Below the pieces are notes generated by a model. The model did not search any database and had not been told where the DNA came from. It worked only from the letters and a program-made list of their open reading frames with translations. Positions 34,711-42,232 of a stretch of 64,000 bases of DNA are shown piece by piece; position 1 is the stretch's first letter, and the number at the start of each line of letters is the position of its first letter. Made by a program: the position numbers and the translations under genes. Origin of the DNA: Xanthomonas citri pv. mangiferaeindicae (GTDB taxonomy: Bacteria; Pseudomonadota; Gammaproteobacteria; Xanthomonadales; Xanthomonadaceae); the NCBI GenBank assembly GCA_002240395.1, contig CP016836.1, positions 186,001 through 250,000 of the forward strand, written 5' to 3'.

Positions 34711-35772
34711 TCACCAGGCGCGCTGATACTGCGCCGGCGGTTCGAGCGCCGCGCCCAGCACCTGGGCCGCGCGCCTGGGGAAGTAGGGATCGCGCAGCAA
34801 CTCGCGCGCCAGCAGCACCACGTCCGCGTCGCCGTCGGCGACGATGCGCTCGGCCTGCTCGGGCGTGGTGATCAATCCGACTGCACCGGTCGCGATGCCG
34901 GCCTCGGCGCGGATGCGGCGGGCGAACGGCACCTGATAGTCGGGACCGACCTCGATCTTCTGGTCGGGCGACAGGCCGCCCGACGACACGTCGAGCAGGT
35001 CGACCCCGCGCGGCGCCAGCAGGCGCGCCAATGCGACGCTCTGCTCGATGTCCCAGCCGCCCTCGACCCAGTCGGTCGCCGAGAGCCGAAGCCACAGCGG
35101 CAAGCGCTCGGGCCAGACCTCGCGCACCGCATCGACGACCTCCAGCACCAGACGCGTCCGGCCTTCGAAGCTGCCGCCCCAGGCATCGTCGCGCGTGTTC
35201 GACAGTGGCGAGAGGAACTGGTGCAGCAGATAGCCGTGGGCGGCGTGGAGTTCGACCAGCTCGAAACCGGCGGCGAGCGCACGCTGCGCGGCCGCGCGGA
35301 ATGCCGCGACGACGCCGCCGATGCCATCGGCATCGAGTGCGACCGGCGCGGGATAGCGCGCGCTGTAGGCCGACGCCGAGGGCGCGACGACCTGCCAGCC
35401 CCCATCAGCCTCCGCAACCGCGCCATGGCCCCGCCACGGCGCGTAGGTGCTCGCCTTGCGACCGGCGTGCGCCAACTGGACACCCGGCACCGCGCCCTGC
35501 GCGCGCACGAACGCCGCGATCGGCGCCCAGGCCTGCGTCTGCGCGTCGTTCCACAGACCGACATCGTCGGGCGAGATGCGACCTTCGGGCAGTACCGCCG
35601 TGGCCTCGGCGATCACCAGGCCGGCGCCGCCGACCGCGCGGCTGCCCAGGTGCACCAGATGCCAGTGGTCGGGCATCCCGTCGACGGCGCTGTACTGGCA
35701 CATCGGCGAGACCGCGATGCGGTTACGCAACGTCAGCGCGCGTTGCGCCAGCGGAGAGAACAAGTCGGACAT
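34711..35772 (-). CDS. NADH:flavin oxidoreductase, old yellow enzyme family (YqjM/NamA-like)
   Basis: 353 residues, FMN-dependent TIM barrel that reduces activated C=C bonds. The YqjM-like signs are present: SPMCQYSAVDG near residue 22 (active-site Cys), LAHAGRKAST, and the catalytic/structural HAAHGYLLHQFLSPLSNTR with DDAWGGS. ATG 35772 has AGGAA upstream inside an inverted repeat (35773-35786) that could be an operator. A longer in-frame extension lacks a ribosome site. It is divergent from tilS, so the 103-base gap holds both control regions. Physiological substrate unknown. Confidence 0.92.
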   Translation of the reverse strand: MSDLFSPLAQRALTLRNRIAVSPMCQYSAVDGMPDHWHLVHLGSRAVGGAGLVIAEATAVLPEGRISPDDVGLWNDAQTQAWAPIAAFVRAQGAVPGVQLAHAGRKASTYAPWRGHGAVAEADGGWQVVAPSASAYSARYPAPVALDADGIGGVVAAFRAAAQRALAAGFELVELHAAHGYLLHQFLSPLSNTRDDAWGGSFEGRTRLVLEVVDAVREVWPERLPLWLRLSATDWVEGGWDIEQSVALARLLAPRGVDLLDVSSGGLSPDQKIEVGPDYQVPFARRIRAEAGIATGAVGLITTPEQAERIVADGDADVVLLARELLRDPYFPRRAAQVLGAALEPPAQYQRAW

Positions 35773-35786
35773 TGCAGGTTCCTGCA
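35773..35786. promoter_or_regulatory. Inverted repeat at the OYE gene start (possible operator)
   Basis: TGCAGG-TT-CCTGCA directly abuts the OYE start codon and includes its ribosome site. Such symmetrical elements are often repressor operators for electrophile-responsive OYE genes; that link is inference. Confidence 0.35.
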
Positions 35787-35875
35787 GGCGGGTCGCCGAC
35801 TGTAGGCCCAGCGCCCCCACCTCCGCGACCACGCGGTCGGATCGCTGCATTCCGGTCGCGTGGCACCATGCGCGG

Positions 35876-37216
35876 ATGTCCGCGCCGTTCCCAGACCCGA
35901 CGCTGCCCGCGCCGCCCGGCGACGGACCGCTGCACGTGGCGTTCAGCGGTGGCCTCGACTCGACCGCCCTGCTGCACCTGCTCGCGCACGATGCGCGCGT
36001 GGGCGCACGCGGCTTGGTCGCGCTGCATGTGCACCACGGCCTGCAGCCGCAGGCCGAGGCCTGGGCCGCGCATTGCGAGGCCGTCTGTGCCGCGCTCGGC
36101 ATCGCCTGCGACGTGTTGCGCGTGACGGTCGTGCGCGCGGGCGGCGAGGGTCTGGAAGCGGCGGCACGCGCGGCCCGCCATGCCGCGCTGCAGGCCCGGC
36201 TGCCGCCGGCCGCGGTCGCGGTCTTCGCGCATCACCGCGACGACCAAGCCGAGACCGTGCTGCTGCGCGCGTTGCGCGGCGCCGGTCCCGACGGCCTGGC
36301 GGCGATGCGGCCGCTGCGGCCCTTCGGCACAGGCTGGCTGTGGCGGCCGTTGCTGGCGGTCCCGCGCGCGCACCTGCTGGCCTATGCCATGCGCCACGGA
36401 CTGCACTGGATCGAAGATCCGAGCAATACCGCCGACGACGCCGACCGCAACTTCCTGCGCAATCGCGTCCTGCCGCTGCTGCGCACACGCTGGCCGCAGG
36501 CCGACGCCGTGCTGGCCGATGTCGCGACGCTGCAGCACGCGACGGTCGCCCTGCTCGACGACGAAGACACCGCCGCCCTGGCCAAGGTGCGCACGTCCGA
36601 CCCGGCAACGCTGGACATGGCCCGGCTGCGGACCCTGCCGACCGCGCGCCGTGCGCGCGTGCTGCGGCGCTGGATCGCGGCGCTGGGCCTGCCGCCGCTG
36701 CCGCGCCAGGGCAGCGCCTGGTGCGAGGCCACACTGCAAGCGCCTGCCGGGGATCGCAGCCCCCAGTTCGACTGGGCGGGGTGCCGACTGCAGCGCTGGC
36801 GCGACCTGCTGCACGCAGGGGCGCAGCGCGCACCGCTGCCGCGCGATTTCGCCGTCGACTGGGCCGGCACTGCGCCGCTCACGCTGCCCGGCGGCGACCG
36901 GCTGCACCTGCACGGGCCACCGCCGGACGCGCCCTTGGATTGGCAGGTCCGGGCCCGGCGCGGCGGCGAGCGGATCGTACTGCCCGGCCGGACGCATTCG
37001 CATACGCTCAAGCACGTACTGCAGGATCGCGCGGTACCGCTCTGGCGTCGCGAACGATTACCGCTGCTGGTCGATGCCAGTGGCCGATTGCTCGCGGCCG
37101 GCGACCTCGTCCTCGACGGCGCATTCCAAGCCTGGCTGCGCGATGGCGGCCGCCGCTTGCGTTGGGAGCACGCAGCGACAGCACACGACGAACCGGACGA
37201 TCTGTCGCTGCGGTGA
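35876..37216 (+). CDS. tilS: tRNA(Ile)-lysidine synthase
   Basis: 446 residues. It attaches lysine to C34 of tRNA-Ile(CAU) so that AUA is read. The N-terminal PP-loop SGGLDST (24-30) binds ATP, and HHRDDQAETVLLRALRGAGPDGLAAM is the family core. The C-terminal TilS domains follow (QVRARRGGERIVLPGRTHSHTLKHVLQ, RERLPLLVDASGRLLAAG). Essential in most bacteria. It lies divergent from the OYE gene, 47 bases before xseB. Confidence 0.96.
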   Translation: MSAPFPDPTLPAPPGDGPLHVAFSGGLDSTALLHLLAHDARVGARGLVALHVHHGLQPQAEAWAAHCEAVCAALGIACDVLRVTVVRAGGEGLEAAARAARHAALQARLPPAAVAVFAHHRDDQAETVLLRALRGAGPDGLAAMRPLRPFGTGWLWRPLLAVPRAHLLAYAMRHGLHWIEDPSNTADDADRNFLRNRVLPLLRTRWPQADAVLADVATLQHATVALLDDEDTAALAKVRTSDPATLDMARLRTLPTARRARVLRRWIAALGLPPLPRQGSAWCEATLQAPAGDRSPQFDWAGCRLQRWRDLLHAGAQRAPLPRDFAVDWAGTAPLTLPGGDRLHLHGPPPDAPLDWQVRARRGGERIVLPGRTHSHTLKHVLQDRAVPLWRRERLPLLVDASGRLLAAGDLVLDGAFQAWLRDGGRRLRWEHAATAHDEPDDLSLR

Positions 37217-37251
37217 GGGCCGCACTCAGCCCTCGCCCAGGCGTCATCGCT

Positions 37252-37257
37252 TAGAAT
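37252..37257 (+). promoter_or_regulatory. Candidate -10 box for xseB (TAGAAT), possibly leaderless
   Basis: TAGAAT ends six bases before the xseB ATG, so transcription would start at or next to the A of ATG. There is no Shine-Dalgarno in the gap. If real, the xseB-ispA mRNA is leaderless; otherwise translation depends on tilS read-through. Confidence 0.4.
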
Positions 37258-37263
37258 CGCGGC

Positions 37264-37551
37264 ATGGCCAAATCCGCTTCCACGCCCGCCCCGCCCGCCC
37301 AGGATCCGTCCCCGGTCGCCGACTTCGAAAACGCCCTGGGCCAGCTCGAAGCCCTGGTCGAACGCATGGAGGGCGGCGAGTTGAGCCTGGAGGAATCGCT
37401 CGGCGCCTACGAGCGCGGTGTCGGCCTGTACCGCCGCTGCCGCCAGGCGCTCGAGGACGCCGAACAGCGCGTGCGCCTGCTCAGCGACCCGGCCGCCCCC
37501 GAGCGCAGCCAGCCGTTCGGCGGCGAGCAGGTCGACGATCCCGATGCCTGA
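37264..37551 (+). CDS. xseB: Exodeoxyribonuclease VII small subunit
   Basis: 95 residues. The core DFENALGQLEALVERMEGGE LSLEESLGAYERGVGLYRRC is the standard XseB helical hairpin, with Pro/Ala-rich ends. It partners XseA (not in this window) to degrade single-stranded DNA. Its stop overlaps the ispA start region by eight bases, so the two are translationally linked, as in many proteobacteria where xseB-ispA-dxs form an operon; dxs is absent here. Confidence 0.95.
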   Translation: MAKSASTPAPPAQDPSPVADFENALGQLEALVERMEGGELSLEESLGAYERGVGLYRRCRQALEDAEQRVRLLSDPAAPERSQPFGGEQVDDPDA

Positions 37552-38443
37552 TTCCGTCGGCGAGATCGCCGCTCGCATCGGCGATTGGCGCACCCGCACC
37601 GACACCGCGTTGCAGCGCGCACTCGACACCGCCGCAGGCGGCGAACCGCGGCTGGATGCAGCGATGCGTCATGCGGTGCTGCTCGGCGGCAAACGCATGC
37701 GCCCGCTGCTGGTCCACGCCACCGCGGCGGCCTTCGGCGCCGCGCCCGCGCAGGCCGATGCGCCGGCAGTCGCGGTCGAACTCGTGCACGCCTATTCGCT
37801 GGTCCACGACGACCTGCCGGCGATGGACGACGACGCGTTGCGTCGCGGCCAGCCGACCGTGCACGTCGCCTTCGACGAAGCCACCGCCATCCTCGCTGGC
37901 GACGCCTTGCAGACCTTGGCGTTCTCGGTGCTCGCCGAGGCGCCACTTGCGGCCGAAACGCGGCTGGCGATGGTCGCGCGGCTGGCATCGGCATCGGGCG
38001 CGCTGGGCATGTGCGGCGGCCAGGCGATCGATCTGGCCGCGACCGGCGGCGGCGGTGCGCGCGACATCGCAGGCCTGGAACGTCTGCACGCGCTCAAGAC
38101 CGGCGCGCTGCTGCGTGCGGCGGTTGCGCTCGGGGCACTGGCCGCCGACGTCGATGCCGCGACGCGCGCCCGGCTCGACGAGTTCGCGACCGCACTCGGC
38201 CTCGCCTTCCAGATCCGCGACGACCTGCTCGACATCGAGGGCGACAGCGCGACGCTGGGCAAGACCGCGGGCAAGGACGTGGCCCAGGACAAGGCGACGT
38301 TCCCTGCGCTGATCGGCGCCGACGCCTCGCGCGCGCGGCTCTCCGAGCTCGCCTCGCGCATGCGCGAGGCGCTGGCACCGTTCGGCGATGCCGCCGCACC
38401 GCTGGCCGAACTCGGCCGGCAGGCCATCGAACGCGACCACTGA
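37544..38443 (+). CDS. ispA: Farnesyl diphosphate synthase (polyprenyl synthetase)
   Basis: 299 residues. Both aspartate-rich motifs are present: DDLPAMD (D89, D90, D95) and QIRDDLLD (near residue 226). GGKRMRPLLV supplies the pyrophosphate-binding Lys/Arg. It condenses DMAPP and IPP to FPP, which feeds UppS and quinone synthesis. The ATG at 37544 lies inside the end of xseB. The TAGKD QDKATFP stretch near the C-terminus matches IspA. Confidence 0.95.
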   Translation: MPDSVGEIAARIGDWRTRTDTALQRALDTAAGGEPRLDAAMRHAVLLGGKRMRPLLVHATAAAFGAAPAQADAPAVAVELVHAYSLVHDDLPAMDDDALRRGQPTVHVAFDEATAILAGDALQTLAFSVLAEAPLAAETRLAMVARLASASGALGMCGGQAIDLAATGGGGARDIAGLERLHALKTGALLRAAVALGALAADVDAATRARLDEFATALGLAFQIRDDLLDIEGDSATLGKTAGKDVAQDKATFPALIGADASRARLSELASRMREALAPFGDAAAPLAELGRQAIERDH

Positions 38444-38520
38444 GCCGGGTAGGCCAGCCGCGCAACCCACACCCGCGGCCCACTGGCCGGCATGTCCCTG
38501 CAGACGAGCGCTGGCCGCGC

Positions 38521-38997
38521 ATGATCACGCTTCGCCCCTACGCCCCGTCCGACTTCGATGCCTGCCTGGCCTTGTTCGACGGCAACTGCCCGACGTTCTT
38601 CGACCGCGCCGAGCGCGACGATTTCGCGCGCTTCCTGTCGCGACATGCCACGGCCTGGCATTTCTTGGTCGTCGAGCGCGATGGCCGCCTGCTCGCCTGC
38701 GGCGGCCATGCCCAGAACGATGACGGGCGGCACGCAAGCCTGTGTTGGGGCATGGTCGCGCGCGACCATCACCGCCAGGGGCTGGGACGACGCCTGCTCG
38801 AGGCGCGCATCGCATGGTGTCGGCGCACGCCGGGCATCGAACGCATCGTGCTGGACACCAGCCAGCACACATGCGCCTTCTACGCGCGGTTCGGCTTCCG
38901 GGTCGAGCGCGTCACGCCCGACGGCTATGGCCCCGACCTTGACCGCTACGACATGGTGCTGGACCTGATCGAAACGAGCGGAGACGCCACGGGCTGA
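38521..38997 (+). CDS. GNAT family N-acetyltransferase
   Basis: 158 residues. Acetyl-CoA motif A reads VARDHHRQGLGRRLLEARIAW (Q-x-x-G-x-G form, about residues 80-99), and motif B is FYARFGFRVER. The N-terminus ITLRPYAPSDFDACLALFDG is usual for GNATs. Substrate unknown. The start at 38521 directly precedes the conserved first strand. It lies 77 bases after ispA where dxs is often found, so it may be co-transcribed. Confidence 0.85.
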   Translation: MITLRPYAPSDFDACLALFDGNCPTFFDRAERDDFARFLSRHATAWHFLVVERDGRLLACGGHAQNDDGRHASLCWGMVARDHHRQGLGRRLLEARIAWCRRTPGIERIVLDTSQHTCAFYARFGFRVERVTPDGYGPDLDRYDMVLDLIETSGDATG

Positions 38998-39005
38998 TGC
39001 ACGCG

Positions 39006-39041
39006 AGCCCGCCCGATGCCGCACGCGGCACCGAGCGGGCT
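39006..39041. terminator. Two-part hairpin between convergent genes
   Basis: Outer arms AGCCCGC/GCGGGCT enclose matching ccga internal loops and an inner TGCCG/CGGCA stem. It lies between the GNAT stop and the DUF4870 stop. No T-run; likely a bidirectional 3' structure. Confidence 0.4.
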
Positions 39042-39050
39042 GCGCGGCGA

Positions 39051-39494
39051 TCAGCCGATCAGGCGCAGCGTCAGCGGATAGCGATAGGTCTCGCCGTTCC
39101 AGGCCTTGACCGCCGCCACGATGCCGCAGACCAGCCAGAGCACCGCGAGGGCGACTGCGCCCAGCACCAGCAGCAGCCCGAGCGGCAACGCCACGATCGC
39201 CCCGATGCCCAGCGTCAGCACCGTCATGCCCAGCAGCACGAGGCCGGTCACGCCGAGGACGCAGGCGTAGAGGAACATACTCAGGTTGAAGTTCAGCGCT
39301 TCCAGCGCATGGTCGGCGACGAAGGCATCGTCGTCGCGCTTGACCAGATAGACGGTGCCGGCGACGACGATGCCGGCCACGCCGGACATCCAACTCGTCA
39401 ACAAGGCGAGCACCAGCGCGCCGATGTGCGTGCCGGCGGCCCATTGCCGACTGGCGATGGCAGGCGGGGCCTGGGGGAGCGTCGAAGCGTACAT
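39051..39494 (-). CDS. DUF4870 domain membrane protein (copy 1)
   Basis: 147 residues with three to four hydrophobic helices. The family pattern is clear: GALVLALLTSWMSGVAGIVV, then VADHALEALNFNLSMFLYA, and the end NGETYRYPLTLRLIG. The ATG has GGAGA six bases upstream. Function of DUF4870 is unknown; proteins are small inner-membrane components. A paralogue with the same motifs lies next to it (39749-40108). Confidence 0.85.
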   Translation of the reverse strand: MYASTLPQAPPAIASRQWAAGTHIGALVLALLTSWMSGVAGIVVAGTVYLVKRDDDAFVADHALEALNFNLSMFLYACVLGVTGLVLLGMTVLTLGIGAIVALPLGLLLVLGAVALAVLWLVCGIVAAVKAWNGETYRYPLTLRLIG

Positions 39495-39556
39495 GGGGGT
39501 CTCCAGAAGCGTCGAGGGACAGGCCCATCATGGCGCCGCGCGTCGACGGCGCAAGC

Positions 39557-39596
39557 CAACGGATGGCACCCAACCGATGGCACCCAACGGATGGCA
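39557..39596. repeat. 14-bp tandem repeat, about 2.9 copies
   Basis: Unit CAACGGATGGCACC is repeated (39557-39570, 39571-39584 with one change, 39585-39596 partial). It lies between the two DUF4870 genes, upstream of copy 1. Copy number could vary between strains. Confidence 0.75.
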
Positions 39597-39694
39597 GGGG
39601 CGATACGACGACGGGGATCGTCCTGAGATTGGAAGATCGCGCCAAGCAAAAACCCCGGTTTTGGAAGGGCGCGCATTCCCTCACGCTGGCGAAG

Positions 39695-39725
39695 AACGAA
39701 AAACCCCGGCACAAGGGCCGGGGTT
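39695..39725 (-). terminator. Intrinsic terminator of DUF4870 copy 2
   Basis: Read on the minus strand: 9-bp stem AACCCCGGC/GCCGGGGTT, six-base loop, then TTTTTCGTTC. It lies 24 bases past the stop of the gene at 39749-40108. Confidence 0.85.
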
Positions 39726-39748
39726 CGGGAGGCTGCGGTGCGTGCCGA

Positions 39749-40108
39749 TCAGCTGATCAGACGCAGCGCGAAGGGGTAGCGATAGGCCACGCCGTCCTTG
39801 GCCTTGAGCGCGGCGATGATGCTGAACACCACACACAGGATCCACAGCACCAGGTTGATCAGGCCGCCGATCAGGATGATCGTCAGCACCATGCCGATGA
39901 CGTAGCCGATGGTCAGCGTGATCTGGAAGTTCAACGCTTCCTTGGCCTGGTCGGTGACGAAGGCCTTTTCGGGCCGGTCCTTGTGCACCAGCCACATGAT
40001 CAGCGGCACGATGAAGCCGAAGATGATGCACGACAGATGCGTGAGCATCGCGAACGTGCGGTCGTCCTGGGTGGCGGCCACGGCCGGTGCCGGGTCGAAA
40101 TCGTTCAT
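39749..40108 (-). CDS. DUF4870 domain membrane protein (copy 2)
   Basis: 119 residues. TFAMLTHLSCIIFGFIVPLI, then FVTDQAKEALNFQITLTIGY, and the end GVAYRYPFALRLIS match the DUF4870 layout and the neighbouring copy. ATG 40108 has GGGGA about eight bases upstream and removes an unlikely N-terminal extension. Ends at a strong terminator, so the two paralogues are transcribed separately. Confidence 0.88.
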   Translation of the reverse strand: MNDFDPAPAVAATQDDRTFAMLTHLSCIIFGFIVPLIMWLVHKDRPEKAFVTDQAKEALNFQITLTIGYVIGMVLTIILIGGLINLVLWILCVVFSIIAALKAKDGVAYRYPFALRLIS

Positions 40109-40191
40109 TGCAAAGTCCCCATAGGCAAGGTGGAAGAAGATGCGCTGGGCCGGGCGACGATCGCCGCCGCAGCTGGCGGTGCGAGCATACG

Positions 40192-41577
40192 TCAATCCGT
40201 GCCGGCAACCGTCATCCTGCCGATCAGCATCGAGCCGGTACGGACATGCGAACGCGGGTCGACATCGGTGCCCACCGCTTCGATGCTGGCGAACATCTGT
40301 TTCAGATTGCCGGCGATGGTGATCCCGTCGACCGCGTGCCGGATCTCGCCGCCCTCGATCCAGAACCCGGCCGCGCCGCGCGAATAGTCGCCCGTCACCG
40401 CATTGACGCCCTGCCCCATCAGTTCGGTCACCAGCAGCCCGCGTCCCATGCCGCGCACCATCGCATCGAGGTCGCCGGCATTGGCGGCGATCTCCAGATT
40501 GTGCACGCCACCGGCGTTGGCGGTGGTCTGCAGACCGAGCCGGCGCGCGGAGTAGCTGCCGAGGATGTAGCGCTGCAGCACGCCGGCCTCGACCAGCGGC
40601 GACTCGCGGGTCGCCACGCCTTCGGCATCGAACGCAGCGGACTGGAACCCACGCGCCAGGAACGGCCGCTCGTGGATCGAGAACCAGTCGGGAAACAGTT
40701 GGGTGCCGGCGCTGTCGAGCAGGAAGCTGGCACGCCGGTACAGCGCACCGCCCGAGACCGCGCCGAGCAGGTGCCCGACCAGCGACCGGGCGACCTCGGC
40801 CTGGAACAGCACCGGGTAGCTGCCGGTCGGCACCGGCCGCGGATCGAGACGCGCGAGCGTGCGCTGCGCGGCGCGGCGGCCGATCGCCGCTGCCGGCTCC
40901 AGGTCGTCGGCCGCCAGCGCCACGCTGTACCAGCCGTCGCGCTGCATCTGCTCGCCGCTGCCTGCGATCAGCGCGCAGCCGATGCTGTGGTGGCTGCTGC
41001 GCTCGGCGCCGACGAACCCGTGGCTGTTGGCGTAGACGTGCAGCGCACGCGCAGTCGAGACCGAGGCGCCGTCGGAGTTGCCGATCCGTGCGTCGGTGTC
41101 GCGCCCCGCGGTTTCGCAGGCCAGCGCCAGGTCGACCGCGCGATCGGCGTCGAGCGTCCAGGGATGCCAGGCGTCGAACTCGGGGAAGCGGCCATCGGCA
41201 CCCGGCCGCGCCATCAGCGCGGCGTCGGCCAGGCCCGCGGCGGGGTCGTCCTCGGTGAAGCGGGCGATCGCGCAGGCCTGGTCGACGGTCGCCGCCAGGC
41301 TCTCCTCGCGCAGATCCGCGGTGCTCGCGCTGCCCTTGCGGCGGCCGAAGTAGACCGTCACCGCGATACCGCGATCCTGGGTGGACTCGACCGTCTCGAC
41401 CTCGCCCATGCGCACGTCGACGTTGAGGCCGGCATCTTCCGAGCAGGCGACTTCGGCCTGAGTCGCGCCCTGGGCCCGGCAGCGCTCGAGCAGGCGCTGC
41501 GACAGCTCGGTCAGTGCGTCGAGCCGGGCGAGGGAGTCGTCGCCCGCCACGCGGTCGGCGATCTGCGATGGGGACAT
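40192..41577 (-). CDS. pmbA: Metalloprotease PmbA/TldE
   Basis: 461 residues, non-catalytic half of the TldD-TldE protease that cleaves unfolded peptides and, in some species, matures microcin B17 or degrades CcdA. Family blocks: VRMGEVETVESTQDRGIAVTVY, AVSGGALYRRASFLLDSAGTQLFPD and NLEIAANAG. The HExxxH zinc motif is absent, as expected for TldE. ATG 41577 has AGGA upstream. It is divergent from darP with 23 bases between start codons. Its partner tldD lies at 42233-43696. Confidence 0.95.
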   Translation of the reverse strand: MSPSQIADRVAGDDSLARLDALTELSQRLLERCRAQGATQAEVACSEDAGLNVDVRMGEVETVESTQDRGIAVTVYFGRRKGSASTADLREESLAATVDQACAIARFTEDDPAAGLADAALMARPGADGRFPEFDAWHPWTLDADRAVDLALACETAGRDTDARIGNSDGASVSTARALHVYANSHGFVGAERSSHHSIGCALIAGSGEQMQRDGWYSVALAADDLEPAAAIGRRAAQRTLARLDPRPVPTGSYPVLFQAEVARSLVGHLLGAVSGGALYRRASFLLDSAGTQLFPDWFSIHERPFLARGFQSAAFDAEGVATRESPLVEAGVLQRYILGSYSARRLGLQTTANAGGVHNLEIAANAGDLDAMVRGMGRGLLVTELMGQGVNAVTGDYSRGAAGFWIEGGEIRHAVDGITIAGNLKQMFASIEAVGTDVDPRSHVRTGSMLIGRMTVAGTD

Positions 41578-41600
41578 GGTCAATGGCTTATCCTGTTGCG

Positions 41601-42134
41601 ATGAGAGGCATAGACGAAGACAGCGGCGAGTACCTGGGCCCGAGCCGCAAGCAGCAGCGCCGCGAGGCGCTGGAAGTGTTGTCGCTGGCCGAGGCGCTGG
41701 TGGCGCTGCCCGAGGGGCGGTTGGCGAAACTGCCGGTACCCGACACGCTGCTGCCGCACATCGCCGAAACGCGCCGGATCACCTCGCACATCGCGCGCAA
41801 GCGGCAGATGGCGTTTCTGGCCAAGCAGATGCGCCGGGAGGAAGACGAGACGCTGGAGGCGATCCGCGACGCGCTCGACGCCGGCGGCGAGGCCTCGCGC
41901 ATCGAGACCGCGATGCTGCACCGCGCCGAGAGCTGGCGCACGCGCCTGCTCGACGAGGGCGACGCCGCTCTGGCCGAACTTCTGGAGGCCTACCCGCAGG
42001 CCGACCGCCAGCGCCTGCGCCAACTGGTGCGCAACGCGCTGGCCGAGCGGGCCAAGAACAAGCCGCCGGCGGCGTTCCGGGAACTGTTCCGGCTGCTGCG
42101 CGACACGGTGGCGCAGAAGACCGAACAGCCGTGA
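41601..42134 (+). CDS. darP: Ribosome-associated protein YjgA/DarP (DUF615)
   Basis: 177 residues, highly charged and helical. The blocks YLGPSRKQQRREALEVLSLAEALVAL, LRRLPD-like LPVPDTLLPHIAETRRITSHIARKRQMAFLAKQMR and FRELFRLLRD match the YjgA family, which binds immature 50S subunits. Start ATG 41601 follows pmbA's start region closely; the yjgA-pmbA divergent pair also exists in E. coli. It is convergent with tldD. Confidence 0.92.
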   Translation: MRGIDEDSGEYLGPSRKQQRREALEVLSLAEALVALPEGRLAKLPVPDTLLPHIAETRRITSHIARKRQMAFLAKQMRREEDETLEAIRDALDAGGEASRIETAMLHRAESWRTRLLDEGDAALAELLEAYPQADRQRLRQLVRNALAERAKNKPPAAFRELFRLLRDTVAQKTEQP

Positions 42135-42232
42135 AGCGCCCTCGCTGACCGGCGATTCGACTGCGCGGCCCGGCCGCGCGCGCCCGAACCTGCGCGTTGG
42201 CATCCGCCATCCCGCCCCATCCATCACGACGC

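Noticed and set aside
39557..39596. 14-bp tandem array considered as a CRISPR remnant
   Set aside because: Units are directly adjacent without spacers, and no cas genes are in the window.
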